Shown one piece after another: positions 28,480-37,630 of a stretch of 58,202 bases of DNA. Made by a program: the position numbers and the translations under genes. The notes below the pieces were generated by a model, which saw only the letters and a list, made by a program, of their open reading frames with translations, was not told the origin of the DNA and did no database searches. Origin of the DNA: Vibrio mexicanus (GTDB lineage: Bacteria; Pseudomonadota; Gammaproteobacteria; Enterobacterales; Vibrionaceae); contig NZ_JYJP01000108.1 in the NCBI RefSeq assembly GCF_001012815.1, forward strand, positions 1 to 58,202. Reading direction: 5' to 3'. Each line of letters begins with the position of its first letter. The first letter of the stretch is position 1.

Positions 28480-28659
28480 TCATTTTTGAGAAGTGGAAGG
28501 TAACTTATCGCCAAAGAGGGTTACAGTCAGTTTGAGTTGAACTAATCTGTTGCGCAAATCAGATGAGTAGCTGTTTGAGCATGATTTCGAAAGCTTTCAT
28601 GGTGAATCTTCGTGAACTCGTCTCTATCACTTGCACTGCCTAAATCATAGGAGTCAGTT

Positions 28660-29307
28660 TTGTTTAAGCTCTATTACTACCCAAATAATGCCAGCCTTGC
28701 ACCACACTTTTTGCTCCATCATGTTAAAGCTGACTATAAATTGTTGTTAGTCGATAAAAAATCCAATTCTCAGAAATCACCGGAGTATTTAAAGCTCAAT
28801 CCAGCAGGTCGAATTCCAACGCTTGTAGTCGATGAACAGCCAATCTTTGAGAGCCCTGCGATCTGTATGCACATTTGTGAACTTCATCCTGAAGCCAACC
28901 TAATGCCGCAGATAGGTGACCCTAAAAGGCCGCTCTTTTATCAATGGTTGGCGTTTTTAAATAATACGCTGCAATCCGAACTGATGGTTCGTTATTACCC
29001 GCATCGTCATACCAATGACCCAGATACAATTCCAAACGTTGTGGCTGCGCAAGATGATCGCATTGCAGACGCGTTGGCGGTAATAGATAAACAATTAGCC
29101 AATAACGACTACTTGCTGGGGGATAGCCTAACGGCTTGTGACTACTTCCTATTCATGTTGGCTGAATGGTCGCTGCCTATAGAAAAGTCACCACTAACAT
29201 TTACCCATCTGAGAGCTTACTTAAAGCGGTTATGCGCGCTTTCTACTATTCAAAAAGTGTGTGAAATTGAGGGGATTGACCTAACGGTTTTTAAAGCATC
29301 AGATTAA
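28660..29307 (+). CDS. Glutathione S-transferase family protein
   Basis: A 215-residue GST. The thioredoxin-fold N-terminal domain has YYYPNNASLAPHFLLHHV, the cis-Pro block NPAGRIPTLVVDE and the glutathione-binding ESPAICMHI (canonical ESxAI). The all-helical C-terminal domain contains the N-capping box LTACDYFLF. The start is TTG at 28660, 6 nt after a GGAG; no ATG gives the full domain. Substrate unknown. It stands alone, with DUF3087 downstream in the same direction after about 150 bp. Confidence 0.88.
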   Translation: MFKLYYYPNNASLAPHFLLHHVKADYKLLLVDKKSNSQKSPEYLKLNPAGRIPTLVVDEQPIFESPAICMHICELHPEANLMPQIGDPKRPLFYQWLAFLNNTLQSELMVRYYPHRHTNDPDTIPNVVAAQDDRIADALAVIDKQLANNDYLLGDSLTACDYFLFMLAEWSLPIEKSPLTFTHLRAYLKRLCALSTIQKVCEIEGIDLTVFKASD

Positions 29308-29459
29308 CTCAACCATTGTCCCAATGGTTTACTTTGTAAGTTGTTGGGGCAAAGACATCGTTTGCAACAAACCTCTGCTTAAACCTAACTTCTCGCCATG
29401 TATAATCAAATGTTTCGACAACGCACCTAGCGATCATCACGCCATTAATGGACTATTGA

Positions 29460-29966
29460 ATGCAACTACAGAATATTGATAAGCAGTTATACCGCTCCCG
29501 TTTGAACTATGTCATTGTCACTTGTATCGCTGTTCTAGCCATTGCGAGTTTGGCTATTTCTCAAACGCTGATCTTTTTGTTTCCGTCGGAAGCAGGCTCG
29601 CACTTTCATTGGAACTTATTAGGCGTTGTAGTCAGTGGAATTGGCGTGGGCGTCGCACTGGTTAAGTTGAAAAGTCATCCAAAGATGAAAGAAGTAGCTT
29701 ACGTGTGGGATCTTAAACACGCACTCAATTTGATCTATCGAAAGAACAGAGCGCTCAAGGCAGCTTCTAAAGAGGGCAATGCAGATGCAATGCTTGCACT
29801 TCAATTTAGCTACGAAGGGTCACGTCAGTTGTGGAAACTGGACGACAATACCATCACTATGAGTAGCTTAAATGCAGCTCAAACCGAACTTGACGAGTTA
29901 GCGAAAGAGTTTGGGATTGAGCTGGATATTTCTAAATATGATTCATCAGTACTGAGTCAATTTTAG
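29460..29966 (+). CDS. DUF3087 family membrane protein
   Basis: A 168-residue protein with two membrane segments (about residues 18-42 and 50-66) and a soluble C-terminal helical part (WDLKHALNLIYRKN, then ALQFSYEGSRQLWKLDDNT). Length and pattern fit DUF3087, uncharacterised and common in Vibrio and relatives. Function unknown. Confidence 0.82.
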   Translation: MQLQNIDKQLYRSRLNYVIVTCIAVLAIASLAISQTLIFLFPSEAGSHFHWNLLGVVVSGIGVGVALVKLKSHPKMKEVAYVWDLKHALNLIYRKNRALKAASKEGNADAMLALQFSYEGSRQLWKLDDNTITMSSLNAAQTELDELAKEFGIELDISKYDSSVLSQF

Positions 29967-30016
29967 CCAAGCAAGTCAGTTAGTTACTGTCTAACTTATT
30001 TGTGTCGTTTTTGTTT

Positions 30017-30226
30017 TTACTGCGCGTCTGCTTCGTGCGCGCCAGCTTCTGGACTAGCTGTTTCAGTTTGCTCAGTTTCAGCTTGCACCGCTTCTGCTTG
30101 TTCAGCTTCTAGTTTTGCACGCTCTGCTTTAGAGATGTACTTAGGCTTGTTGCTTTTATGCAGCTTAGCGTTCGCTTTCTTTTGTTTCTTCTTTAGAATC
30201 TCGTTGATTTTCTTTTTACGGTTCAT
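30017..30226 (-). CDS. DUF2986-like small basic protein
   Basis: With ATG 30226 the product is 69 residues: a lysine-rich N-terminal half (MNRKKKINEILKKKQKK, then SNKPKYISKAERAKLEAE) that matches DUF2986, and a tail rich in Glu, Ala, Gln and Thr with low complexity. An upstream frame extends to 30301 but adds a poorly supported hydrophobic leader. Probably nucleic-acid- or ribosome-associated by its charge, but the function is not known. Confidence 0.8.
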   Translation of the reverse strand: MNRKKKINEILKKKQKKANAKLHKSNKPKYISKAERAKLEAEQAEAVQAETEQTETASPEAGAHEADAQ

Positions 30227-30380
30227 CGCTACATACTCTCTAAATTCAGGAAATAGGCTGGCTAGGAAAAGAGCGAGCGAGAATATAGTGTTTAGTGACA
30301 AACCGCAAATTATCTGGCTATATGAATGATACTCTACTCATTCAAATGAGTGAGCTTTACCCAGAGATATCGGTCATAGA

Positions 30381-30758
30381 ATGAAAAGCAGCGAAATCCT
30401 ACAAGGAAAACTACAAACCGAGTTTAAAACGGTGGCATCGATGATGGAGATCTACTGCCGGTCGCATCATGATTCGAGTAAAGGACTATGCGCAGCGTGC
30501 AATGATTTACTGATTTATGCTGAGCAGCGACTCGATCGTTGTCCATATGGACAAGAAAAACCAACGTGTAATCAATGCCCAATTCATTGCTATAAATCAG
30601 AACCTAAAGAGCAGATGCGATTAGTAATGCGGTACTCGGGGCCAAGAATGCTACTTCCTCATCCCATCTTGGCAATTAGACACTTGCTTCATGAGAGAAA
30701 GCCAGTGCCGAGTAAACCAAGTAATATGACCAATCGTAAAGCCCGTATGAATAAGTAA
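30381..30758 (+). CDS. YgbA_NO family cysteine-rich protein (NO-stimulated)
   Basis: A 125-residue protein with the conserved Cys pattern of the nitrous/nitric-oxide-stimulated promoter family: MEIYCRSHH, GLCAACNDL, RCPYGQEKPTCNQCPIHCY. The closely set cysteines suggest a metal or Fe-S site. E. coli ygbA is NsrR-controlled and NO-induced; its exact role is not settled. Here it precedes an ABC exporter by about 65 bp. No NsrR site was recognised by eye. Confidence 0.85.
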   Translation: MKSSEILQGKLQTEFKTVASMMEIYCRSHHDSSKGLCAACNDLLIYAEQRLDRCPYGQEKPTCNQCPIHCYKSEPKEQMRLVMRYSGPRMLLPHPILAIRHLLHERKPVPSKPSNMTNRKARMNK

Positions 30759-30822
30759 AGCTCAGATTGAACCAAATCTATAAGAGGCCCCAACAAGGGA
30801 CCAAAAGGAAATACTAATAATA

Positions 30823-32634
30823 ATGGATGCTCAACATCAAAACAGTCGCCAAGCAAGGCGCACGTCGGCCAAAAACGATGCTTCAACAGGCAAGAATAAG
30901 AATTTGGCTATCTTGCTAGAGTTAGGCAAGTTTATCGCACCCTACAAGTTTAAAGTCGCCGCTGCTTTGCTGGCTTTGGTTTTCACCGCAGGGTTAACCC
31001 TGTCTGTCGGACACGGGGTACGTCTGCTTATTGATAATGGATTTGCTCAGCAATCGGTGGAGCAGTTAACGCAAGCCATACAATTCATTGTTGGCGTGAC
31101 CGTGCTGATTTCCATCGGAACTTTCTTTCGTTTTTACTTGGTCTCGTCAGTCGGTGAACGAGTAAGCGCCGACATTCGACTTGCTGTGTTCAACCATGTG
31201 GTGACATTGCACCCGAGCTATTTCGAGGAAAATGGCAGCGGCGATATCATGGCGCGCCTTACCACTGATACGACTTTGCTGCAAAGTATTATAGGGTCGT
31301 CGTTTTCTATGGCCATGCGCAGTGCATTGATGTGCTTGGGTGCGCTGGTCATGCTGTTTGCTACCAATATCAAACTCACTCTTATCGTTCTGATATCGGT
31401 GCCATTTATCTTGGTTCCTATCCTCTTCTTCGGCCGTCGCGTGCGTGCTCTGTCCCGCGATAGTCAAGATTCGATGTCGGATGTTGGCAGTTACGCTGGT
31501 GAAGCGATTGAGCACATTAAAACAGTGCAAAGCTACTCGCGTGAAGCAGAAGAAAAGCAGGCGTTTGCCTATGAAGTTGAGCGCGCGTTTGATATTGGTC
31601 GTCAACGCGTGAAACAGCGTGCGATCTTGATCTCTGGTGTGATTGTCATTGTTTTCTGCGCGATTGCAGGCATGCTTTGGGTTGGCGGCAGTGACGTGAT
31701 TAATGGCGTGATGAGCGCAGGGGACTTAGGTGCATTTGTCTTTTACGCAATCATGGTGGCATCGTCATTGGCGACGATCTCTGAAGTGCTTGGTGAGCTT
31801 CAACGTGCGGCAGGCGCTACAGAGCGTTTAATCGAGATTCTTCAAGTGGAAAGCAACATCGTTGCGCCGAATAACTGTGGTGCGATAGTCGAGCCCAAAG
31901 CTCACGATGTGAAGTTTGACAGTGTGGACTTTTGCTATCCATCTCGTCCCGATCAGAAGGCGATTGCAAACCTCAATTTGGTTGCGGAAGAGGGTAAGGT
32001 ACTTGCACTCGTTGGCCCATCTGGCGCAGGTAAATCCACTTTGTTTGAATTGCTGCAGCGTTTCTACGACCCGCAGCAAGGCACTGTTTCTATCGGCGAT
32101 ATCGAGCTATCGCAGTTTGAACCAAGCCAACTTCGACGTGAAATGGCGTTGGTACCTCAGCAGCCTTCGCTGTTTAGTAATGATGTTCTACACAATATTC
32201 GCTACGGCAATCCGGATGCCAGTAACGATGAAGTCGTCGAAGCCGCGAAGAAGGCCCATGCCCATGACTTTATTACTAAACTGCCACAAGGTTACGACAG
32301 TTTCTTAGGAGAGCGTGGCGTACGTTTGTCGGGCGGTCAAAAACAGCGCATCGCAATTGCTCGCGCTATTTTAAAAGACCCCAAAATCCTGCTACTTGAT
32401 GAAGCTACGAGTGCGTTAGACAGTGAAAGTGAGCATCACGTTCAGCAAGCTTTGGAAGAGTTGATGCAAGGCCGCACAACCCTCATCATCGCCCACCGAC
32501 TTTCGACCATTCAGCACGCTGACAAGATAGCGGTTCTCGATCATGGTGAGTTGGTGGATGTGGGTTCTCACCAAGAGTTGATGCAACGCTGTGACTTGTA
32601 CCAGCGATTGGTGGAGCTTCAGTTTAAAAACTAG
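30823..32634 (+). CDS. MsbA-like ABC exporter (fused permease-ATPase)
   Basis: A 603-residue half-transporter. A six-helix membrane domain (residues about 40-330) is followed by an ATPase domain with Walker A GPSGAGKST, signature LSGGQKQR, Walker B ILLLDEATSALD and switch IIAHRLST. It should work as a homodimer in the inner membrane. The sequence is of the MsbA/LmrA lineage (ATM1-type exporters), but it is not the essential msbA locus, as no lpxK is nearby. Substrate unknown; lipids or hydrophobic drugs are typical. The reading frame is intact. A weak hairpin, CGAACCA-TTT-TGGTTCG, lies after the stop at 32671-32687. Confidence 0.9.
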   Translation: MDAQHQNSRQARRTSAKNDASTGKNKNLAILLELGKFIAPYKFKVAAALLALVFTAGLTLSVGHGVRLLIDNGFAQQSVEQLTQAIQFIVGVTVLISIGTFFRFYLVSSVGERVSADIRLAVFNHVVTLHPSYFEENGSGDIMARLTTDTTLLQSIIGSSFSMAMRSALMCLGALVMLFATNIKLTLIVLISVPFILVPILFFGRRVRALSRDSQDSMSDVGSYAGEAIEHIKTVQSYSREAEEKQAFAYEVERAFDIGRQRVKQRAILISGVIVIVFCAIAGMLWVGGSDVINGVMSAGDLGAFVFYAIMVASSLATISEVLGELQRAAGATERLIEILQVESNIVAPNNCGAIVEPKAHDVKFDSVDFCYPSRPDQKAIANLNLVAEEGKVLALVGPSGAGKSTLFELLQRFYDPQQGTVSIGDIELSQFEPSQLRREMALVPQQPSLFSNDVLHNIRYGNPDASNDEVVEAAKKAHAHDFITKLPQGYDSFLGERGVRLSGGQKQRIAIARAILKDPKILLLDEATSALDSESEHHVQQALEELMQGRTTLIIAHRLSTIQHADKIAVLDHGELVDVGSHQELMQRCDLYQRLVELQFKN

Positions 32635-32742
32635 GTAGCGGTAGAGTTCAAACTAAAAATCTGATTTTTGCGAACCATTTTGGTTCGTTTCCATTAAGGT
32701 TCAATAAGTTATGGGTTAACATATTGACCAAACTCATAATGG

Positions 32743-33342
32743 ATGAAGATCATGACAGCATTTTGGACTCTACTTGTACTCATTCTGCTTGTTGCGTTTT
32801 ACGCAGTAAGTATCTACAACAAACTCGTCACGCTACGTAACCGTTTTAAAAACAGCTTCGCGCAAATTGAAGTTCAGTTGAAACGTCGTTACGACTTGAT
32901 CCCCAACCTTGTCGAAACAGCAAAAGGCTACATGTCTCATGAAAAAGAGACGTTCGAAGCTGTGATTCAAGCGCGTAATCAAGCGCTATCGGGTTTAGAG
33001 TCGGCCAAGCAGGCGCCAGATAGTGCTGATGCCATTTCAATGCTCAGCCAAGCTGAATCCATGCTGACCAATGCGCTCGGTAAACTCAATGTGGTTGTGG
33101 AAGCTTACCCAGAGCTTAAAGCAAGCGACACAATGGCTCAGCTTCAAGAAGAGCTGACCAGTACAGAAAATAAGGTTGCCTTTGCTCGTCAAGCGTTTAA
33201 TGACAGTGTGACTGGCTACAATACTTACAAACAGCAGTTCCCAGCGGTCATCTTTGCCAACATGTTCAACTTTCAAGACGGCAATTTACTGGAGTTTGCT
33301 GATAGTAAAGAGATTCAAGACGCTCCTAAAGTGGCCTTCTAA
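32743..33342 (+). CDS. LemA family protein
   Basis: A 199-residue protein with an N-terminal membrane anchor (about residues 5-26) and the LemA helical bundle: YNKLVTLRNRFKNSFAQIEVQLKRRYDLIPNLVETAKGYM, NPVVIFANMF-like ending (FPAVIFANMFNF). LemA is a membrane-attached protein of unknown activity, often paired with an M48 protease. Here its stop codon overlaps the next start (TAATG), so the two are translationally coupled. An alternative ATG is 9 nt downstream. Confidence 0.93.
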   Translation: MKIMTAFWTLLVLILLVAFYAVSIYNKLVTLRNRFKNSFAQIEVQLKRRYDLIPNLVETAKGYMSHEKETFEAVIQARNQALSGLESAKQAPDSADAISMLSQAESMLTNALGKLNVVVEAYPELKASDTMAQLQEELTSTENKVAFARQAFNDSVTGYNTYKQQFPAVIFANMFNFQDGNLLEFADSKEIQDAPKVAF

Positions 33343-35211
33343 TGGACTTCTTTCAGCATCAAGATAAAGCAAGAAGGCGATCATTCCATTTAATCTTGCT
33401 GTTTATTTTGGCGCTCCTTTTGGTAGCAGCTTGGTGAGCTGTGCCGTGGTGTTTGTATTGTTTATGGACGATACAAAAATGCCAACTTTGCCTGACTTGA
33501 TAGAGGTATTTATCCCGACGCTTGGTGTTGTAACTGTCTTAATGCTTATGGCATCCGGCGTACGCCTTATCGAAATTACTTCCAATGGTGGCAGTACCAT
33601 CGCTCAACGGCTAGGCGGTAAACTTGTATCAACAAACACGTCGAAAACGAAGTACCGCCAGTTACTGAACATCGTTGAGGAGATGTCGATTGCTTCAGGT
33701 ATTCCCGTCCCCCAGTTTATGTGCTTGAGGGAGAGAATGGGCTTAACGCGTTCGCGGCGGGAATGAGTATTGATGACGCCGTCATTGGCGTCACTCAAGG
33801 AGCACTGAACACCTTTAATCGAGAGGAGATGCAAGGTGTTATTGCGCATGAATTTAGCCACATCCTGAATGGTGACATGAAGTTAAATACATGGTTGATA
33901 GGTGCTATTTTCGGCATCACATGTTTAGCGCAAACGGGTGAGTCGGTCTTAGAAGGGTTAAGTCGCTCATCTCGAGTGCGCTCGTCGAGCTCTTCAGACT
34001 CCAGCAAAGCGGGTATCGGTATTTTCGCTCTCGGTTTAGCGCTTTACATTATCGGCTGGTTTGGCTTGTTGGTCAGTTCCATGCTCAAAGGCGCGATTTC
34101 ACGTCAGCGGGAGTTCCTTGCGGATGCCAGTGCGGTTCAGTTTACTCGTAATGACCAAGGCATTGCGCGAGCATTGATTAAAATTGGCAGTCTACCTCAA
34201 AGCTCTATGGTGAAGAGTCGCTCAAGCCACGAGGCAAGCCATATGATGTTTGGTCAATCTTGTTTTGATGGTGTGAATGGTTGGTTTGCCACTCATCCAC
34301 CATTAGACGAGCGGATCAAACGAATCGATCCAAGCTGGGATGGACGTTTTAAGGTCGATGCGAAAAAAACACCACAGTCAGCCAAAGGGAGTGTAGCAGG
34401 CTTCAGCGCATTTACTCAGACTGCACCGATGAATGATGTTGGTTCCAGCAATTCAAATCAACTTAACCCATCAGAGCTTGCCAATGCTGGCAGAGAGGTC
34501 ATTGCGAGTATTCCACCGCGCCTTGTCGATTTTGCTCGTGACCCTTTTTCAGCGCGCTTTATTCCCTTGTTTCTGATGTACGACGGTAGTGAAGAGCAAA
34601 AGAAACGTATCTTCGACAAAATTCCAATGGGATTGGTGGGGCAGGTTGGGCACCTGATGGACAGTACATTAGCGGTGCATTTGCGTTTACCTCTATTGGA
34701 ACTGGCGATACCCGCATTAAAATCACTTAGTGAATCTCAAATAGAGCAGTTATTGGATGCGTTGAGCAATGTGGCAGACAGTGATAACCAACTGAGCTTT
34801 TCAGAGTGGTGCGTCATTAATTTAGTTGAAAAGCTCGTACTTCCTCCGTTAGGTTCGATTCGAGGAAATCGTTCGCTAGAACAACATAAAGCGCAAGCGT
34901 TAATCGTTCTTAACACCTTAGCTAAATGCAGTCATAAGGATGAGCATGAAGCAAGCCAGTCATTTGAGGCGTCAACGACTGAGTTGGGTTGGAAAGGCGT
35001 GGACTATCGACATGAGATGGCAGACTTTTCTGAGCTCAAGGCGTCGTTGAACTTACTGGTTCAATTGAAACCTAGTGGTAAAGAACGCTTTCTGCGAGCG
35101 TGTAAACTGTCGATTGAGTCTGATGGTAAGATCGAAACGAAAGAGGCAGAGCTTTATCGAGTGATTGCCTCCTTCCTCGAAGTTCCAGCGCCTCCACTCG
35201 CGCTTCATTAG
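33342..35211 (+). CDS. M48 (HtpX-like) membrane metalloprotease with TerB-like tail (two frameshifts)
   Basis: Coupled to lemA by TAATG. An N-terminal membrane hairpin (about residues 15-75) precedes the zinc protease domain: VIAHEFSHILNGDM (HExxH with E catalytic) and REFLADASAV (third ligand Glu). A further membrane segment pair lies between. The last 60 residues (ERFLRACKLSIESDGKIETKEAELYRVIAS) look like a TerB-type helical module. The frame breaks twice: in the T run 33418-33421 (repair gives LALLFGSSLVSC) and in the C run 33709-33713 (repair gives GIPVPPVYVLEGENG). Restored length about 623 residues. A role in membrane protein quality control is likely from the family. Confidence 0.9.
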
Positions 35212-35354
35212 GCGGTATTCTGGACTGATCCAACTCAAAACTCGCTGTTTCTGGTTCTGATAAAATGATCGAACTTGGAGCGGCGAGTTTTTACGTTTTG
35301 CTCGACCAACCAAGTCCAAGTGATCAAGTTAGAGCCAAAATAAACCGATCCCCA

Positions 35355-35630
35355 ATGAGTCAGAAAGACATTCTTCAAACCATTTCCGAATTTACCTCTA
35401 TCGAGCAAGCGCTGGATTATTTTGAGATCGGCTTCGATAGCCAATTTATCAATGAGTACCGTGTGCCGCTCGCCAAGCGCTTTAATGGTTACTTGATATT
35501 AGAGAAACCGGACGATTGGTTTTCTGCAAGGCGCGCACTAAAAAATGCGTACTGTAAGATTCAAAGAGGCAGGCTCGATAAACACACTCGCTCAGCGTGC
35601 CGAGGCTGTACAACTTGTCAACGGCGCTAA
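35355..35630 (+). CDS. NifW-like (nitrogenase-stabilizing/protective family) protein
   Basis: A short protein resembling NifW: an acidic helix (SEFTSIEQALDYFEIGFD), then INEYRVPLAKRFNGYL and a C-terminal helix. I take ATG 35355 (MSQKDILQT, 91 residues) because family likeness begins there; the frame is open to 35265 (121 residues) and ribosome sites are weak for both. The C terminus carries CRGCTTC, a CxxCxxC motif not part of classical NifW. No nif structural gene is in this window, so a role at nitrogenase is not implied. It converges on the Crp/Fnr-like gene. The family call is tentative. Confidence 0.55.
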   Translation: MSQKDILQTISEFTSIEQALDYFEIGFDSQFINEYRVPLAKRFNGYLILEKPDDWFSARRALKNAYCKIQRGRLDKHTRSACRGCTTCQRR

Positions 35631-35674
35631 GCGCAATTTTATATAGCAGTCCATGCCGACTTAATCACGGCTAC

Positions 35675-36344
35675 TTATTCATGCCCGCTCATGTTCTGAG
35701 AGACTCGCTCCATGCGTTTGCGTAGCGCATCAGGCTTCAATAGATGAATGACTCCACGCTCTAAACTAATCTCTTTGGAAACTTCTAGCTCTTTTAGCGT
35801 CTCATTAAGCCTTGGTCTAGAAATCCCTGTTATCAAACTAAGCTGCCTTTGAGACGCGTGGATCTTTTGAAAACTGCCTTTAATGTTAGGAATGTACTTC
35901 GCGATCTCTAACAGGCTCGATACGATGCGCGTTTCTTTGTCATACAAGGTACTTATCTGCGCGCGGATCCACGCCTGTTGGGTCTTATGTGTACTGTGAT
36001 AAAGCCATTTGTAGATTTCAGGGTTAATTTTAGCGAGCTCTTCAATTTTGGCCTGAGGGAAAATCAACATCTCAATAGGTTCGAGCTCTTCAATCGTGGC
36101 TTTGTAACGAACGCTTTGTCCAATCACGCGCCGCCTAACCAGAAACCGTGACCAAAGATACCCGCATTCATGGTATTGGTGCCTTCACCGCTGAATGTGA
36201 CCGTCGCAATACCCTTGGTGAGATACATAATCCCACCTTGATTGGCGCTGCTGGGGTTCTGGGAAACGCGTCCAACTCGCGAGCGATGCCCATTAGCATC
36301 TCTTTAGTTTCCTGACTTAACTCGCAAGGCCACTCAATTTCCAT
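35675..36344 (-). CDS. Crp/Fnr-family transcriptional regulator (two frameshifts)
   Basis: An N-terminal cyclic-nucleotide-binding-like barrel (GGIMYLTKGIATVTFSGEG, then GIFGHGFWLGGA) and a C-terminal winged helix-turn-helix with recognition region SQRQLSLITGISRPRLNETL. The frame breaks at the G run 36253-36256 (plus strand; repair gives PRTPSSANQGG) and at about 36128 (repair gives GGAVIGQSVRYK). Restored length about 223 residues. No Fnr-type cysteine cluster is seen in the N terminus, and the cAMP-contact Arg-Ser pair is not evident, so the effector is unknown. Start ATG 36344. Confidence 0.82.
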
Positions 36345-36413
36345 TTATGCCGACTCCATTTCGCTATTTTTATATTTGGCTGTCGGATTATTAAAGCAGA
36401 AATTATCGTTGAT

Positions 36414-37630
36414 TCAATAGGTAAGTTGATTAACCTTGGTTTGGGAGTGAATCAATAATTGATTGAACTCGTTGATGGCTTGCGGTTTGTTGAAATAGTA
36501 GCCCTGCAAAGTTTGGCAGCCCAGTTCAGAGAGGAACTTCGCTTCTTCTCTTGTCTCAACACCTTCCGCGACAATGTTTAACCCAATGCTGTGACTGAGA
36601 TCGATGATACTTTTTAGAACGGCCAGATGCTTTGGACTGCTCGACATCTTGTTCACAAACGAGCGGTCAATTTTAAGTTCATTGAACGGGCTGTGAATCA
36701 GTTGGCTGAGTGAAGAGTGCCCAGTGCCAAAGTCATCAATTGAGATGGATACCCCGCGAATTCTTAAACGAGCTGTGTTGGCTATCGTGTTAGTGAGATC
36801 CGTTGTAATCTCTTCTTCCGTAATTTCAAGAGTCAGGTAGTTCGGTGAAAATTGAGCTTCATCTAATATCGTCAGCACGTGGTCGGCAAAATTGGGCTGA
36901 GCGATATCAGAGGGCAAGACATTGACCGACACCTTGATGCTTCGACCAGCTTTGTGCCATTTAGAGGCATGCCTAACCGATGAGCGAATCATGTTCAGAG
37001 CCAATGTGCCGCTTAAGTCCTGTTCAATCAATAGAGGAAGAAAGTGATTGGGTGTGAGCGAACCGTAAAGCGGATGCTCCCAACGGACCAAAGCTTCTGC
37101 GCCAACGATTTCACCAGACTGAGCATCAAAATGCGCTTGAAAGTGCGGCTGAAGCTGGTTGTTTAATAGGGCATGCTTCACGTCTTGGGCGTCTAGCTTA
37201 ATGCCTTGACTAGAAGCCTGAATCCAGCTTGGTTTTTGATTCACGCTCAAGCTTTGCCATTCCTCTAGTTTCATTGCCAACGCCTCAACTGACATTGGCT
37301 TATGTAGGCAGAGACTTGTCCAATACCCACGGATTGAGCCATATCGACGACCGCGTTTTGAACATCTTCATTAGCGCTACTGGTGAGTATGATCATGGGC
37401 TGCTGAGAAGTCAGAGCGAGTTGATTCAAAAACTGTACCCCGTCCATGTTGGGCATATTGAGGTCGCAAAAGATGATTTCTGGTTGGAAAGCGTCGACCA
37501 AGTTAAGGCCTTGCTCTCCATCGCTAGCATGGTGGATGTTTGCCTGTGTTAGGTTCGACAGCATCTTAGTCAAGATTCGTGCATGAAATGCATCGTCTTC
37601 AATAATTAGGATCTGATTAGGTTGGGGCAT
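36414..37630 (-). CDS. REC-EAL response regulator, c-di-GMP phosphodiesterase, VieA/RocR-like (frameshifted)
   Basis: A receiver domain (residues 1-120) with acidic pair EDD, phospho-Asp in IIFCDLNMPNMDG and Lys in LHKPM, joined to an EAL domain. EAL active-site blocks are complete: AEALVRWEHP, LEITEEEI, DDFGTGHSSL, KIDRSFV, IVAEGVET. It should hydrolyse c-di-GMP under control of phosphorylation. The frame breaks at 37320-37321; one more base joins GIGTSLCLHKPMSVEALAMK, showing one protein of about 405 residues, the architecture of P. aeruginosa RocR. V. cholerae VieA has an added LuxR-type HTH, which is absent here. Its ATG overlaps the stop of the REC-TPR gene upstream (TAATG). Confidence 0.9.

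Noticed and set aside
33342..35211. Programmed frameshifting in the M48 protease or other broken genes
   Set aside because: No slippery heptamer with downstream structure was seen, and two dozen breaks all of the missing-base type point to sequence error.
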